Counted from the first letter of the stretch, positions 36,009-46,867 are shown. The stretch: 64,000 bases of DNA from an uncultured Bacteroidales bacterium (GCA_900315935.1 ONBB01000007.1:1-64000), one strand, 5' to 3'. Notes: a model not told the origin generated them from the sequence alone. A program made the numbers and translations.

Positions 36009-36575
36009 ATAGCAGCACCTTTCAGACCCGGACAGAACGCCGGCAACCGCGGCCGCGGCCCCGTGAAAAAAGAGCCCGAACACCTCACCAATGAGCGCAT
36101 CGACGTGCCGATGGTACGCGTCGTCGGCGACGGCATGGAGCCCACCATCATGAACACCAAGGAGGCCCTCCGCCGTGCCTACGACCAGGGACTCGACCTG
36201 GTGATGATTTCGCCCAACGCCAACCCGCCGGTGTGCAAAATCATCGAGTACCAGAAGTTCCTCTACGAGCAGAAGAAGCGCGAGAAGGAGCGCAAGGCCA
36301 ACTCGACCAAGATTGTCATCAAGGAGATCCGTCTCTCGCCGCAGACCGACGACCACGACTTCGAGTTCAAGCTCAACCACGCCATCCGCTTCCTCAAGGA
36401 GGGCAACAAGGTGAAGGTCGACGTCTTCTTCCGCGGTCGCAGCATTGTCTACAAGGAGCAGGGCGAAGCCCAGCTGCTGAAGTTCGCCGAGGCGTTGCTG
36501 GAGTACGGCAAGCCCGAGCAGCTGCCGCGCCTCGAGGGCAAGCGCATGCTGATGATCATCGCTCCCAAGAAGTAA
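36009..36575 (+). CDS. infC: Translation initiation factor IF-3, probable ATA start
   Basis: IF-3 prevents subunit joining and checks the start codon. The N-domain ([20 protein letters not shown]), the linker with [11 protein letters not shown], and the C-domain ([20 protein letters not shown]) are typical. The first standard start codon is GTG at 36063, but the frame is open upstream to 35997, and an ATA at 36009 follows an AGGAG ribosome-binding site (35995-35999) by 9 bases. It gives the basic leader [17 protein letters not shown] rare start codon on infC is well known (AUU in E. coli), where IF-3 represses its own translation. I take ATA as likeliest; with GTG the protein would have 170 residues. 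Confidence 0.85.
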   Translation: MAAPFRPGQNAGNRGRGPVKKEPEHLTNERIDVPMVRVVGDGMEPTIMNTKEALRRAYDQGLDLVMISPNANPPVCKIIEYQKFLYEQKKREKERKANSTKIVIKEIRLSPQTDDHDFEFKLNHAIRFLKEGNKVKVDVFFRGRSIVYKEQGEAQLLKFAEALLEYGKPEQLPRLEGKRMLMIIAPKK

Positions 36576-36627
36576 AGAAATCCAAGTCATATCAACATAC
36601 AAGTCTAATTTAAAAAACAGTAAAGTA

Positions 36628-36822
36628 ATGCCTAGAATGAAAACCAAGTCCGCTGCCAAGAAGCGTTTCGCTTTCACCGGCACCGGCAAGATCAAGCGCA
36701 AGCATGCTTACCACAGCCACATCCTCACCAAGAAGGAGACGACCCAGAAGCGCAACCTCGACCACACGACTCTCGTGAGCCGCGACGACGAGGCCCGCGT
36801 GAAGAGAATGCTTTTAGCGTAG
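36628..36822 (+). CDS. rpmI: 50S ribosomal protein L35
   Basis: 64 residues, very basic: [20 protein letters not shown] followed by [18 protein letters not shown]-like sequence, all typical of bacterial L35. It lies 52 bp after infC and before rplT, the standard infC-rpmI-rplT order. Its TAG stop is followed at once by a 9-bp tandem repeat array. Confidence 0.97.
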   Translation: MPRMKTKSAAKKRFAFTGTGKIKRKHAYHSHILTKKETTQKRNLDHTTLVSRDDEARVKRMLLA

Positions 36823-36867
36823 TCTAGAAAATCTAGAAAATCTAGAAAATCTAGAAAATCTAGAAAA
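36823..36867 (+). repeat. 9-bp short tandem repeat array (TCTAGAAAA x5)
   Basis: Five perfect TCTAGAAAA units begin on the base after the rpmI stop codon; a degenerate ACTAG follows. It occupies the first part of the 158-bp gap before rplT. Confidence 0.9.
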
Positions 36868-36917
36868 ACTAGTAAAAAAAAACAGGAGTTATTAACCATT
36901 GCTCAGCGCAGACAAGT

Positions 36918-36951
36918 GCAGCGGGTCAGCCTCCGGGAGGCACCGCGCTGC
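36918..36951 (+). promoter_or_regulatory. Stem-loop upstream of rplT
   Basis: Outer stem GCAGCGGGT / ACCGCGCTGC (one bulge) encloses an inner stem GCCT / AGGC. It lies 29 bp before the rplT start. No poly-T follows, so a translational control or RNA-processing element is more likely than a terminator; L20 is known to control its own operon in other bacteria, but this structure is not shown to be that element. Confidence 0.4.
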
Positions 36952-36980
36952 CGCCTGAACGAAAAAACAATTAAAACGTT

Positions 36981-37328
36981 ATGCCAAGATCAGTAAACGC
37001 TGTTGCCTCCAGGGCACGCAGAAAGAAAATCCTCAACCGCACCAAAGGTTATTGGGGCAGAGGTAAAAACGTATGGACCGTCGCCAAGAACAAGTGGGAG
37101 AAGGGTCAGACCTACGCCTACCGCGACCGTAAGAACAAAAAGCGCGAGTTCCGCTCGCTGTGGATCAACCGTATCAACGCCGGTTGCCGCATCAACGGTG
37201 TCTCGTACTCTGTCTTCATGGGCGAACTTCACAAGAGCGGCATCGAGCTGAACCGCAAGGTTCTGGCCGACCTCGCGATGAACCATCCCGAGGCTTTCAC
37301 CGCTGTTGTAAAGATGGTGAAAAAGTAA
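36981..37328 (+). CDS. rplT: 50S ribosomal protein L20
   Basis: 115 residues. It starts [20 protein letters not shown], the basic N-terminal extension that threads into 23S rRNA, and continues with the conserved GYWGRGKN and [20 protein letters not shown] segments. L20 is an early assembly protein of the large subunit. It is 30 bp upstream of rplS. A stem-loop and a tandem repeat fill the gap to rpmI. Confidence 0.97.
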   Translation: MPRSVNAVASRARRKKILNRTKGYWGRGKNVWTVAKNKWEKGQTYAYRDRKNKKREFRSLWINRINAGCRINGVSYSVFMGELHKSGIELNRKVLADLAMNHPEAFTAVVKMVKK

Positions 37329-37358
37329 ATTGTCTAACCTGCTAAAACGCTTATAGTC

Positions 37359-37709
37359 ATGGGAAAAACTGAATTAATGCAATTTGTGGAGAACTTGACC
37401 GAGCTCAAACAGTTCGACTTCAAGGCCGGCGACACCATCACTGTCCATTACAAAATCCGCGAAGGAAACAAAGAACGTATCCAGAACTTCCAGGGCGTTG
37501 TGCTGCAGCGCCGCGGTTCCGGAGCCACCGAGACCTTTACTGTCCGCAAGATTACGAACGGCGTGGGCGTGGAACGCATCTTCCCCGTCAACAGCCCCTT
37601 CATCGAGCAGATTGATGTCAACAAGCGCGGTGCCGTGCGTCGCGCCCGCATCTTCTACCTGCGCAATCTCACCGGTAAGAAGGCCCGTATCAAGGAGCGC
37701 CGCCGCTAG
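37359..37709 (+). CDS. rplS: 50S ribosomal protein L19
   Basis: 116 residues. [20 protein letters not shown], the [12 protein letters not shown] motif and the C-terminal [10 protein letters not shown] are standard for L19, which sits at the 30S-50S interface. It closes the thrS-infC-rpmI-rplT-rplS cluster and is followed by a strong terminator. Confidence 0.97.
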   Translation: MGKTELMQFVENLTELKQFDFKAGDTITVHYKIREGNKERIQNFQGVVLQRRGSGATETFTVRKITNGVGVERIFPVNSPFIEQIDVNKRGAVRRARIFYLRNLTGKKARIKERRR

Positions 37710-37745
37710 CCGGAGCACCCCTTGCGATATGGCTTGGAATAAAAA

Positions 37746-37771
37746 AGATGCCCCTCGGGCATCTTTTTTTT
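37746..37771 (+). terminator. Rho-independent terminator after rplS
   Basis: GATGCCC / GGGCATC with a CTC loop (37747-37763), then eight T residues. Confidence 0.9.
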
Positions 37772-37792
37772 GTCCATGTCATTTTTATTTCG

Positions 37793-37800
37793 TACTTTTG
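37793..37800 (+). promoter_or_regulatory. -7 promoter element for the phosphatase gene, almost touching the ATG
   Basis: TACTTTTG ends 4 bp before the ATG at 37805. The predicted transcript would have little or no 5' leader. Confidence 0.6.
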
Positions 37801-37804
37801 CAGC

Positions 37805-38281
37805 ATGAAAAGAATACTTTTTGTATGCCACGGCAACATCTGCCGCAGCCCGATGGCCGAGTTCATCTTCAAGCGCCTGGTGCGCCGCGCCGGTCTGGAG
37901 GAGCAGTTCGAGGTGGCCTCCGCCGCCACCAGCAACGAGGAGGTGGGCAACCCCGTCTACCCCATGGCCAAGCGCACCCTGGCCGAGCACGGCATCGGCT
38001 GCCCGGGCAAGACATCGCGCCAGATCACAGCCTCCGACTACCGCCAGTACGACATGATTGTGGGCATGGACCAGGCCAACCTGACCAACCTCTCCCACTT
38101 CTTCGGCGGCGACCCCGACGGCAAGCTGTCGCTCCTGCTGAGCCATGTGGACCCCTCGGATGAGGAACGCCACGGGCGCGACGTGGCCGACCCCTGGTAC
38201 ACCCGCAAGTTCAACATCGCCTACGACGACATCACCGCCGGCTGCACCGCCCTCTTCGAGAAGTTGACCATTGAAAGCTGA
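37805..38281 (+). CDS. Low-molecular-weight protein-tyrosine phosphatase
   Basis: 158 residues. The P-loop VCHGNICRSP lies at residues 7-16 with catalytic Cys8 and Arg14, and the general-acid loop DPWYTRKF near residue 137 has the conserved Asp-Pro. The family dephosphorylates phosphotyrosine and often opposes tyrosine kinases of capsule export. The start is fixed by the P-loop position. The end overlaps the next gene by 11 bp. Confidence 0.95.
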   Translation: MKRILFVCHGNICRSPMAEFIFKRLVRRAGLEEQFEVASAATSNEEVGNPVYPMAKRTLAEHGIGCPGKTSRQITASDYRQYDMIVGMDQANLTNLSHFFGGDPDGKLSLLLSHVDPSDEERHGRDVADPWYTRKFNIAYDDITAGCTALFEKLTIES

Positions 38282-39074
38282 GATAGACTTCGAGCAGGCC
38301 GAAAGCCTCGGCATCTCGCGCCAGGCTTTTGACGAGGTGCTGGACATCATCGGCCGCCAGCCCTCCATCGACGAACTCTCCACCCTGCTGGCCATGTGGG
38401 AGAGCAACGGCAAGCAGCAGAGCCTCTACGGCTGGCTGCGCGGCCAGCACCACACAGTGCACCGCGACGAGTACCTCTACTCCGGCAACGCCGACCATAA
38501 GGCCATCCGCGAGCCTAAAGTGAAAGAGTGCCAGTCGATTGCAGAGGAACTCTGCCATAATTCCTCATTCCTCATTCCTCATTTCACACTCCCATCGTTT
38601 CCCACCGGCATGCTCCTCTACATGGTCGGCAACGTCAGCAGCGAGTTCGCCGACAGCGAGTACGCCCGCCGCTGCCTCCACCTGGTGGGCGAGCCCATGG
38701 CCGCCGCCGGCAGCGAGGAGGACTGCCAGTATATCGAACTGATACTCGGCTCGTTGCAGTCGGCCGCGATGCTGGAGGCCAGCCACGGGGTGGGGGAGGG
38801 CGGCCTTTACTGCTCCCTGCTGCGGTTCATCGCGCCGCGCGGCTTCGACATCCTCGTGCCGCGCGAGGTGCGCCTCGACGCCTTCCTCTTCGGCGAGGAG
38901 CCGGGACGCTACCTGGCCATCCTGCCTGAAAGCCAGGATGATGCCTTCCTGCTCAAGCTCACCGAGGCCCAGCTCAACTGCTGCTTCCTCGGCCGCACTA
39001 CCCAGGACCGCATCCTCGTCGACGGCTACGACTTCGGCCCCGTGAAAAAATACTTTCAAAATCAACGAAAATAG
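38271..39074 (+). CDS. AIR-synthase/PurL C-terminal-like protein
   Basis: 267 residues, TTG start overlapping the phosphatase stop. The C-terminal half resembles the last domain of the AIRS/FGAM synthase (PurL) family: EASHGVGEGGLYCSLLRFIA, then LDAFLFGEEPGRYLAILPE, then a strand LGRTTQDRILVDG. The ATP-binding N-terminal domain of that family is missing. Residues near 95-107 (HNSSFLIPHFTLP) come from a 7-bp repeat ATTCCTC (38558-38586). The role is unknown; it may be a regulatory or degenerate relative of a purine enzyme. Confidence 0.65.
   Translation: MKAEIDFEQAESLGISRQAFDEVLDIIGRQPSIDELSTLLAMWESNGKQQSLYGWLRGQHHTVHRDEYLYSGNADHKAIREPKVKECQSIAEELCHNSSFLIPHFTLPSFPTGMLLYMVGNVSSEFADSEYARRCLHLVGEPMAAAGSEEDCQYIELILGSLQSAAMLEASHGVGEGGLYCSLLRFIAPRGFDILVPREVRLDAFLFGEEPGRYLAILPESQDDAFLLKLTEAQLNCCFLGRTTQDRILVDGYDFGPVKKYFQNQRK
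38558..38586 (+). repeat. 7-bp short tandem repeat (ATTCCTC) inside a coding sequence
   Basis: Three ATTCCTC units and a degenerate fourth, in frame within the PurL-like gene. Confidence 0.7.
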
Positions 39075-39120
39075 TATATCGGACCCTGCTGGCCCCATAT
39101 CGGCTCATAGCGGTCCAGAG

Positions 39121-39170
39121 CCTATGTATTCCCCTAGAGACCCCCTACCATTCCCCTGGAGAACCCCTGC
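39121..39170 (+). repeat. Dispersed intergenic repeat, copy 2 (partial)
   Basis: Carries the TATTCCCCTAGAGA and CTACCATTCCCCT part of the family seen at 21881, 46870 and 61567; the left palindrome is absent. Confidence 0.7.
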
Positions 39171-39217
39171 CGAATGGGGGCGTTTTTATTTTATTTTGCC
39201 ACGTGAAATATATTTAC

Positions 39218-39225
39218 TATATTTG
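39218..39225 (+). promoter_or_regulatory. -7 promoter element for methylmalonyl-CoA mutase
   Basis: TATATTTG followed by CA, 42 bp before the start codon. Confidence 0.65.
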
Positions 39226-39267
39226 CATTTTGAACAAACGATACTATAATTATATAAACAACTGATA

Positions 39268-41421
<2,154 letters not shown>

Positions 41422-41430
41422 AAAACGATT

Positions 41431-42510
41431 ATGAAAAAGTTGTATGTTTCAATGCTGCTCATGGCCGCCTCGTTGGCGGCCATGGCGCAGTCATTTACCG
41501 CCACCGTCCCCTCGGGCCAGACGCTCACCTTCACCCCCACCTCCGGCACCACCGTCAAGGTGGACATGACCTCGGAATACATCATGGGTGCGTTGGAGAT
41601 TCCCGCCACCGTCAGCAACGGCTCCAATACCTATAATGTTACCTCCGTGGCCAACGCCGCCCTCAATGGCAAGGGGATTACCTCGCTGGTGCTTCCCGAA
41701 GGGATGACCACCATTGGCAACTCGGCTTTTTCGGGCAATAACAACCTGGCATCCGTTACGCTTCCCTCGACCCTTACTGCGATAGGGTCGGGTGCCTTCT
41801 CCGGCACCTCGTTTTTCAGCAATCCCGACAACCTTTCGGAGGACCACATCCTCTATTGCAGCAACTATATCCTGGGAGCCAACTCGGCAGTCCAGGGGCA
41901 TGTGGTCGTTGCCGACGGCACGCTCGGCATTGCCGACTTTGTCTTCCTGCGTTCCAATCTGACCTCCATCTCCCTCCCTGCCTCGATGCGCTTCGTTGGC
42001 AGTTCAGCTTTCGCTTACTGCGGCAGTCTCGACACGGTGTTCATGCTTGGCGAGAATCCCCCTTCGCTCGGCTCCTCCTCCACGCTGCCCTCAGCTGCGG
42101 TGGTGGTGTCGGTGCCCTGCGGTCGCCTGGCCGCCTACCGTAGTGCCGGTTGGGGTGCCTACACGCTGGTGGAAAACTGCGGTGGCGACAACCCCGGCGG
42201 TGGTGGCGACAACCCTGGTGGCGGCGGCGATGAGCCCGGTGGCGGCGGTGATGAACCCGGCGGCGGTGGCGACGACCCCAATGGTGTTGCCTCCGTCAGC
42301 GACCCCCTGCCCGTCCGGGTGGAGGTTGTTCCCACAGGCTTGCTCCTTTGTAGCGACCAGCCCCTGCAGTGCACCGTGTCCGACATGACGGGACGCATCG
42401 TGGCCCAGCCCACGGTCTGCGGCAGCATGCGGGTCGAACTCCCGGCCGGCGGCCTCTACGTGGTCGCGGCTCCAGGCTACAAGCCCATTAAAGTAATGTA
42501 TCTGAAATAG
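41431..42510 (+). CDS. Secreted BspA-like leucine-rich repeat protein with Gly-rich linker
   Basis: 359 residues with signal peptide MKKLYVSMLLMAASLAAMAQ. Residues about 60-240 are LRR_5/BspA-type repeats (ITSLVLPEGMTTIGNSAFSG, LASVTLPSTLTAIGSGAF). A linker of GGGDNPGGGGDEP repeats (about 250-285) leads to a C-terminal beta domain of about 70 residues that resembles a T9SS type A sorting domain (MTGRIVAQPTVCGSMRVELP, ending in KPIKVMYLK). It is probably exported by the type IX system and bound to the surface. The mutase gene ends 9 bp upstream. The 3' end overlaps the convergent LysE gene by 23 bp. Confidence 0.85.
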   Translation: MKKLYVSMLLMAASLAAMAQSFTATVPSGQTLTFTPTSGTTVKVDMTSEYIMGALEIPATVSNGSNTYNVTSVANAALNGKGITSLVLPEGMTTIGNSAFSGNNNLASVTLPSTLTAIGSGAFSGTSFFSNPDNLSEDHILYCSNYILGANSAVQGHVVVADGTLGIADFVFLRSNLTSISLPASMRFVGSSAFAYCGSLDTVFMLGENPPSLGSSSTLPSAAVVVSVPCGRLAAYRSAGWGAYTLVENCGGDNPGGGGDNPGGGGDEPGGGGDEPGGGGDDPNGVASVSDPLPVRVEVVPTGLLLCSDQPLQCTVSDMTGRIVAQPTVCGSMRVELPAGGLYVVAAPGYKPIKVMYLK

Positions 42511-43321
42511 TGGCGACGCTGTCGCTCTGTTCTGCCGCGGAGTTGTGCTCTGCGGCTTTTTTCGTGCTGTCTTTCTTGAGGTAGTGGTCCACCGTGTGGG
42601 TTACCGTCTCGTTCACGCGCTGCACGATGCGGGTGCTCTGCGGCGGTTTGGCATCCTCCTTGGCGCGGATTTTGGGGTTGGTCTGGTATAGAATCATGGA
42701 GACGATCAGGTAGACGGCAAAGCCAATCATCACGCAGCCCATCAGCTTGTTGAAGAAGTTGAGCTTCGCGGCTGTGAACCAACTCTGCATCATCGATGCC
42801 AGGCGGCACTTGAGCACGTCGGTGCCGAACACCGCCAGCAGCAGGCCGGCAAAGAAAAGGTAGCGCTGTGCAGGCATAAGCCCCATCTCGGCCGAGAGGA
42901 AAGTGATAATCGTTACCCAGTAAATCCAAATCAGCGGGTTGAGTATATTCAGCAGGAAACCCGAAAGGAGCAGCTCGCGGCCGCGTGTGGCGTTCTCGGT
43001 TGCAAAGCGCAGGTTCTTCTCGCGGTTCGAGGCGCGGCGCACCTTGCTGCGGAAGGTCCGCACACCGAACCATGCCACCGCCGCACCGCCGATGGTGGCC
43101 ACCCATACATTGTGCAGCAGGGCTCCCATATCGACATTTGAGAGCACGGTCAGCATCAGCAACACCATCACAATATCACTCAAACTGACACCCGCGGCAA
43201 AGTAAATCGCCTTGCGGAAACCATGGTGTATGCTGTTCTGTATCAGCGCGAAAAAGGCCGGGCCGATACTGAATACCAGCGACAGCAACACACCGCATAT
43301 TATGCCGACTAAGAATAGCAT
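42488..43321 (-). CDS. LysE family amino-acid exporter
   Basis: 277 residues with six hydrophobic helices. The N-terminus, LVFSIGPAFFALIQNSIHHG, matches the LysE/RhtB signature of a Gly-Pro pair in helix 1, and FLLNILNPLIWIYWVTI in the middle is the second family motif. These exporters expel amino acids or related solutes. A charged, probably cytoplasmic C-terminal tail (about 210-277) is longer than usual. It is divergent from the DUF177 gene, each having its own -7 element, and convergent with the BspA-like gene. Confidence 0.88.
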   Translation of the reverse strand: MLFLVGIICGVLLSLVFSIGPAFFALIQNSIHHGFRKAIYFAAGVSLSDIVMVLLMLTVLSNVDMGALLHNVWVATIGGAAVAWFGVRTFRSKVRRASNREKNLRFATENATRGRELLLSGFLLNILNPLIWIYWVTIITFLSAEMGLMPAQRYLFFAGLLLAVFGTDVLKCRLASMMQSWFTAAKLNFFNKLMGCVMIGFAVYLIVSMILYQTNPKIRAKEDAKPPQSTRIVQRVNETVTHTVDHYLKKDSTKKAAEHNSAAEQSDSVATISDTLL

Positions 43322-43341
43322 ACTCGTTTCAAATCAAAATG

Positions 43342-43349
43342 CAAAGATA
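43342..43349 (-). promoter_or_regulatory. -7 promoter element for the LysE gene
   Basis: TATCTTTG on the minus strand, 20 bp before the start codon. Confidence 0.65.
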
Positions 43350-43420
43350 CGAAATAAATTTATATTTGCAGAAAAATAATTGTAAAATGAAGTTTTTTTT
43401 GCCAGTATTAAAAAAGTTCG

Positions 43421-43428
43421 TATCTTTG
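43421..43428 (+). promoter_or_regulatory. -7 promoter element for the DUF177-rpmF unit
   Basis: TATCTTTG followed by CA; the transcript start would lie about 15 bp before the ATG. Confidence 0.7.
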
Positions 43429-43450
43429 CAAACTCAATAGGAGTGTGAAA

Positions 43451-43957
43451 ATGAGTAGTAAAGATGATATGATAATTCGCTTTGGCGGCTTGAAATCAGG
43501 CGTTTATGCGTATGATTTTGTGCTAGGGCGAGAGTTCTTTGAAGAGTGGAAAATCGACGAAATCGAGGATGGAAACGTCAAAATTCACGTCGATATGGAG
43601 CGTCAGGAGCGCATGTTGCTCTTCACTTTCGGTTTGAAAGGTGAGGTTACGGTGCCCTGCGACCGCTGCCTGGCCCCCATGGACATCCCCATCGATGGGG
43701 AAGAGCACCTCAGCGTCAGCTTCAGCGACACCGAAACCACCCTCGACGAACAACAACTCATACTCCCGGAAGATGCCACTGAAATCGACCTCTCCCAGCA
43801 CCTCTACGAATACGTCTCCGTCCAGCTGCCCCTCTTCCGCTCACACCCCGAAGGAGACTGCGACCCCGAGGTGGTCCGCCATATCGCCGACCCCGACGCC
43901 CCGCGCCCCGATGGCGACATCGACCCCCGCTGGGAAGCACTGAAAAAACTGAAATAA
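43451..43957 (+). CDS. DUF177 (YceD-like) protein, 23S rRNA accumulation
   Basis: 168 residues. Start at ATG 43451, preceded at 7 bases by TAGGAG (43438-43443), one of the few strong ribosome-binding sites in the window. The conserved CDRCLAPMDIPI motif (about residue 72) with its Cys pair and the acidic EATEIDLSQHLYEYV-like region identify DUF177; the E. coli relative YceD is needed for normal 23S rRNA levels. It is followed after 21 bp by rpmF, the usual partner across bacteria. The plsX and fabH genes that often follow are absent. Confidence 0.92.
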   Translation: MSSKDDMIIRFGGLKSGVYAYDFVLGREFFEEWKIDEIEDGNVKIHVDMERQERMLLFTFGLKGEVTVPCDRCLAPMDIPIDGEEHLSVSFSDTETTLDEQQLILPEDATEIDLSQHLYEYVSVQLPLFRSHPEGDCDPEVVRHIADPDAPRPDGDIDPRWEALKKLK

Positions 43958-43978
43958 ATAAATTAAAAAAGTAATAAT

Positions 43979-44164
43979 ATGCCACATCCGAAACACAGAT
44001 TCTCGCAAACGAGAACGGCCAAAAGAAGAACGCACGACGCGTTGGAAACCCGCCAGTTGAGCACCTGCAGCAACTGCGGCGCAGCTGTTATGTACCACCA
44101 CGTATGCCCCGAGTGCGGCTACTACCGCGGCAAACTCGCCATCGCCAAAGGCGACCAAGAGTAA
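43979..44164 (+). CDS. rpmF: 50S ribosomal protein L32
   Basis: 61 residues: MPHPKHRFSQTRTAKRRTHD, then a zinc-ribbon with two CxxC pairs (CSNCGAAV and CPECGYY). This is the Cys-containing, zinc-binding form of L32. It is directly followed by a strong terminator. Confidence 0.97.
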   Translation: MPHPKHRFSQTRTAKRRTHDALETRQLSTCSNCGAAVMYHHVCPECGYYRGKLAIAKGDQE

Positions 44165-44198
44165 CCGTCGGCTGGTGAACAGCAACCCCTAAAAGTCG

Positions 44199-44238
44199 AG
44201 TCGGACTCCCCTCCAGGAGTCCGACTTTCATTTTTTTT
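44199..44238 (+). terminator. Rho-independent terminator after rpmF
   Basis: AGTCGGACTCC / GGAGTCCGACT (44199-44209 and 44216-44226), then TTCATTTTTTTT. Confidence 0.92.
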
Positions 44239-44479
44239 ACTCCCGCCCGTACCCCCTCCTTTCCATCCCCTAACCAAGGAAGAAGAGAGGAAGAAGAGGG
44301 TCCCTTCAATAGTCTGAAAATCACCTGTTTGTAAATGGAGGAAAATCGGACTTTTTTCAAAAAAAACTGCAGAAAATCATCAAAAAAATGGCTTCGATGT
44401 AAGGTGTTGTGGCACAGCGAGATATGGGTATTGCGCGAGAAAAAGTCAATTTATTGGCGCACAATTCATTTTTTCTTCG

Positions 44480-44487
44480 TAATTTTG
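44480..44487 (+). promoter_or_regulatory. -7 promoter element for the barrel protein at 44512
   Basis: TAATTTTG followed by CA, 24 bp before the ATG. Confidence 0.65.
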
Positions 44488-44511
44488 CACTTTAAATAAT
44501 CACACGTACCA

Positions 44512-45264
44512 ATGAAAAAAACAGCTATCCTCATCGCGGCAGTTCTCTGCTTCACGGCAGTGCAGGCGCAGTTTGTTCTCGGCCTTCAGGGCGGTTACCA
44601 CTGGCAAAAGAGCACCACCTCGCTCACGGACGATTACGTCTCGTCAACCCATTATGTGGGTGGCCTGCAGCTGGGCTACATGGTTACTCCGCGCCTCTAT
44701 GTGGGCGTTACCGGCGGCTATATGGATGCCAGCCAGGACACCCTGCTCGGTATCGACCGCATACACTATGAAAACGTGGGTATGGACATCGACGTTACGG
44801 ACCACTACACCCGCTCCTCGCGCACGGGCTGGTATGTGGCTCCGCAGGTCAAGTACGAGTTCCTCCGCTTCGGCAACATGCACTTCAACCTGCTGCTGCA
44901 GGGTCAGCTCCGCATGATGGGGCCGGTCAACTTCAGGGAGACTTTCTATGCCGTCAACTACCCCAATGCCGGCGAGTACCATGAGAAAGACCCCAGGAAC
45001 GATTTCACCACCTTCCTCGGCTGGGGGGTCAGCCTGCGTCCCACGCTCATCTATGAAATCTCGACCCACATCAACATGGAGCTCATGCTCGACCTGCTCT
45101 CCATCGGCTTCGCCAGCGAGACCGACACATACGACCCCAAAATCGCGGGCCTCGACCCCATCTCCACCAACCGCTCGTACCTCTATGCCGGTCTGAACAG
45201 CTTCACCGATGTGCTGCGCTGGGAGAACTCGCTTCTCAAACTCGGCTTCAATTTCACCTTCTAA
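44512..45264 (+). CDS. Outer-membrane beta-barrel protein (porin-like)
   Basis: 250 residues with signal peptide MKKTAILIAAVLCFTAVQAQ. Amphipathic strands alternate with turns (FVLGLQGGYHWQKS, GGLQLGYMVTPRLYVGVTGG), and the C-terminus ends in Phe (LLKLGFNFTF), the sorting signal for the BAM complex. About eight strands fit the size. The substrate or function is not recognisable. A HerA-like ATPase gene starts 13 bp downstream, possibly on the same transcript. Confidence 0.82.
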   Translation: MKKTAILIAAVLCFTAVQAQFVLGLQGGYHWQKSTTSLTDDYVSSTHYVGGLQLGYMVTPRLYVGVTGGYMDASQDTLLGIDRIHYENVGMDIDVTDHYTRSSRTGWYVAPQVKYEFLRFGNMHFNLLLQGQLRMMGPVNFRETFYAVNYPNAGEYHEKDPRNDFTTFLGWGVSLRPTLIYEISTHINMELMLDLLSIGFASETDTYDPKIAGLDPISTNRSYLYAGLNSFTDVLRWENSLLKLGFNFTF

Positions 45265-45277
45265 AGCCTAGCCCACG

Positions 45278-46864
45278 ATGTACACCGACGACCGTCAGCT
45301 CTACATAGCCCACTGCGACGAGGGCAACCTCTGCATCACCGGCCGCATGGCCAACCGCCACGGCCTTGTCGCCGGCGCCACCGGCACCGGCAAGACCGTT
45401 ACCCTCCAGGTGCTGGCCGAGACCTTCTGCCAAGCCGGCGTGCCCTGTTTCATGGCCGACATGAAGGGCGACCTCAGCGGCATCAGCCAGGCGGGCGCCA
45501 TCTCCTCGTTCATCGAGAAACGCAAGGATGAGTTCGGCATCCCCAATCCGAACTTCCAGGCTTGCCCTGTCCGTTTCTTCGACGTCTATGGCGAGCAGGG
45601 GCACCCCATCCGCGCCACGGTGAGCCAAATGGGGCCGCAGCTCCTCTCGCGCCTTATGGGCCTCAACGAGACGCAGGACGGTGTGCTCAACATCGTCTTC
45701 CGCATTGCCGACGACCGCGGCCTGCTCATCCTCGACGTGAAGGACCTCCGCGCCATGCTCGACTATGTCAGCAAACACGCCAAGGAGTACACCACCCAGT
45801 ACGGAAACATCTCCACCGCCACCATCGGCGCCATCCAGCGCGCCCTGCTGCAGCTCGAGAGCCAGGGAGCCGACAAGTTCTTCGGCGAACCCTCGTTCGA
45901 CATCTACGACCTCCTGCAGACCGAAGGCGGCAAGGGCGTCATGAACGTGCTGGCTGCCGACCGCCTCATGCTGCAGCCCAAGCTCTACTCCACCTTCCTG
46001 CTCTGGCTCCTCTCTGAGCTCTACAGCACCCTGCCCGAGGTGGGCGACATGGAGCTGCCCAAGCTGGTATTCTTCTTCGACGAGGCGCACATGCTCTTCG
46101 ACGATACCAGCAAGGCGCTGGTCGACAAGATTGAACAGGTCATCCGCCTCATACGCTCCAAGGGCGTGGGTATCTACTTCGTAACCCAGAGCCCGACCGA
46201 CATCCCCGAGAATATCCTCGGTCAGCTCGGCAACCGCGTGCAGCATGCCCTGCGCGCCTACACCCCCAAGGACCAGAAGGCCGTGCGCACCGCCGCCGAC
46301 ACCTTCCGCCCCAACCCCGCCTTTAAGACCGACGAGGCTATCATGAACCTCGAGACCGGCGAGGCGCTGGTCAGTTTCCTCGATGAGAAGGGCGCCCCCG
46401 GCATCGTCCAGCGCGCCAAGGTGCTCTTCCCCCTCTCCCAAATCGGCGCCATCACGCCCCAGCAGCGAGCTGACATACAGCGCGCCAGCCGCCTGGCCGG
46501 CAAGTACGACACCATGGTCGACCGAGAGAGTGCCTTCGAGATGCTGCTCAAGGAGGCCGAGGAGTTGGCCGTGCAGGTGGCCGAAGAGAAGGTCTCGAAG
46601 CCTGCCCGATCCACCAAGGAAACGCAGGTGGCCGAACCCAAGGCCGAGAAGAAAAAGCCCGGCGTGTTCTCCAAGGTGATGAAAGCCGTGCTGACCGCCG
46701 TTACTGCCACCGTGGCCACCTCGATAGGTACCGCCGTAAGCAACAAGGTTACCGGCAAGAAGACCAAGTCCAGCACCTCCACCGGCCAGAAGGTCATCAA
46801 AAACGCCACTTCGGCCGCCACGCGCACCATCACGCGCGACATCCTGGGCAACCTCATCAAGTAG
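45278..46864 (+). CDS. HerA-like/DUF853 family ATPase
   Basis: 528 residues. Walker A is [14 protein letters not shown] (about 30-43), Walker [14 protein letters not shown] (about 260-272), and [16 protein letters not shown] near residue 60 is characteristic of the DUF853/YjgR branch of HerA/FtsK-type ATPases. Arg-finger-like residues follow in [21 protein letters not shown]. The last 90 residues are Lys/Thr/Ala-rich and probably disordered. The cellular role is unknown. It ends at a 15-bp perfect inverted repeat that belongs to a dispersed repeat copy. Confidence 0.88.
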   Translation: MYTDDRQLYIAHCDEGNLCITGRMANRHGLVAGATGTGKTVTLQVLAETFCQAGVPCFMADMKGDLSGISQAGAISSFIEKRKDEFGIPNPNFQACPVRFFDVYGEQGHPIRATVSQMGPQLLSRLMGLNETQDGVLNIVFRIADDRGLLILDVKDLRAMLDYVSKHAKEYTTQYGNISTATIGAIQRALLQLESQGADKFFGEPSFDIYDLLQTEGGKGVMNVLAADRLMLQPKLYSTFLLWLLSELYSTLPEVGDMELPKLVFFFDEAHMLFDDTSKALVDKIEQVIRLIRSKGVGIYFVTQSPTDIPENILGQLGNRVQHALRAYTPKDQKAVRTAADTFRPNPAFKTDEAIMNLETGEALVSFLDEKGAPGIVQRAKVLFPLSQIGAITPQQRADIQRASRLAGKYDTMVDRESAFEMLLKEAEELAVQVAEEKVSKPARSTKETQVAEPKAEKKKPGVFSKVMKAVLTAVTATVATSIGTAVSNKVTGKKTKSSTSTGQKVIKNATSAATRTITRDILGNLIK

Positions 46865-46867
46865 TCT

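Larger units (their letters stand above)
44165..44511. other. Intergenic region after rpmF
   Basis: No gene is seen in these 347 bp. It holds the rpmF terminator, a polypurine stretch GGAAGAAGAGAGGAAGAAG (44278) that recurs on the other strand near 56765-56790, an AT-rich stretch with A-runs (about 44350-44395), and a promoter for the next gene at 44480. Confidence 0.7.
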
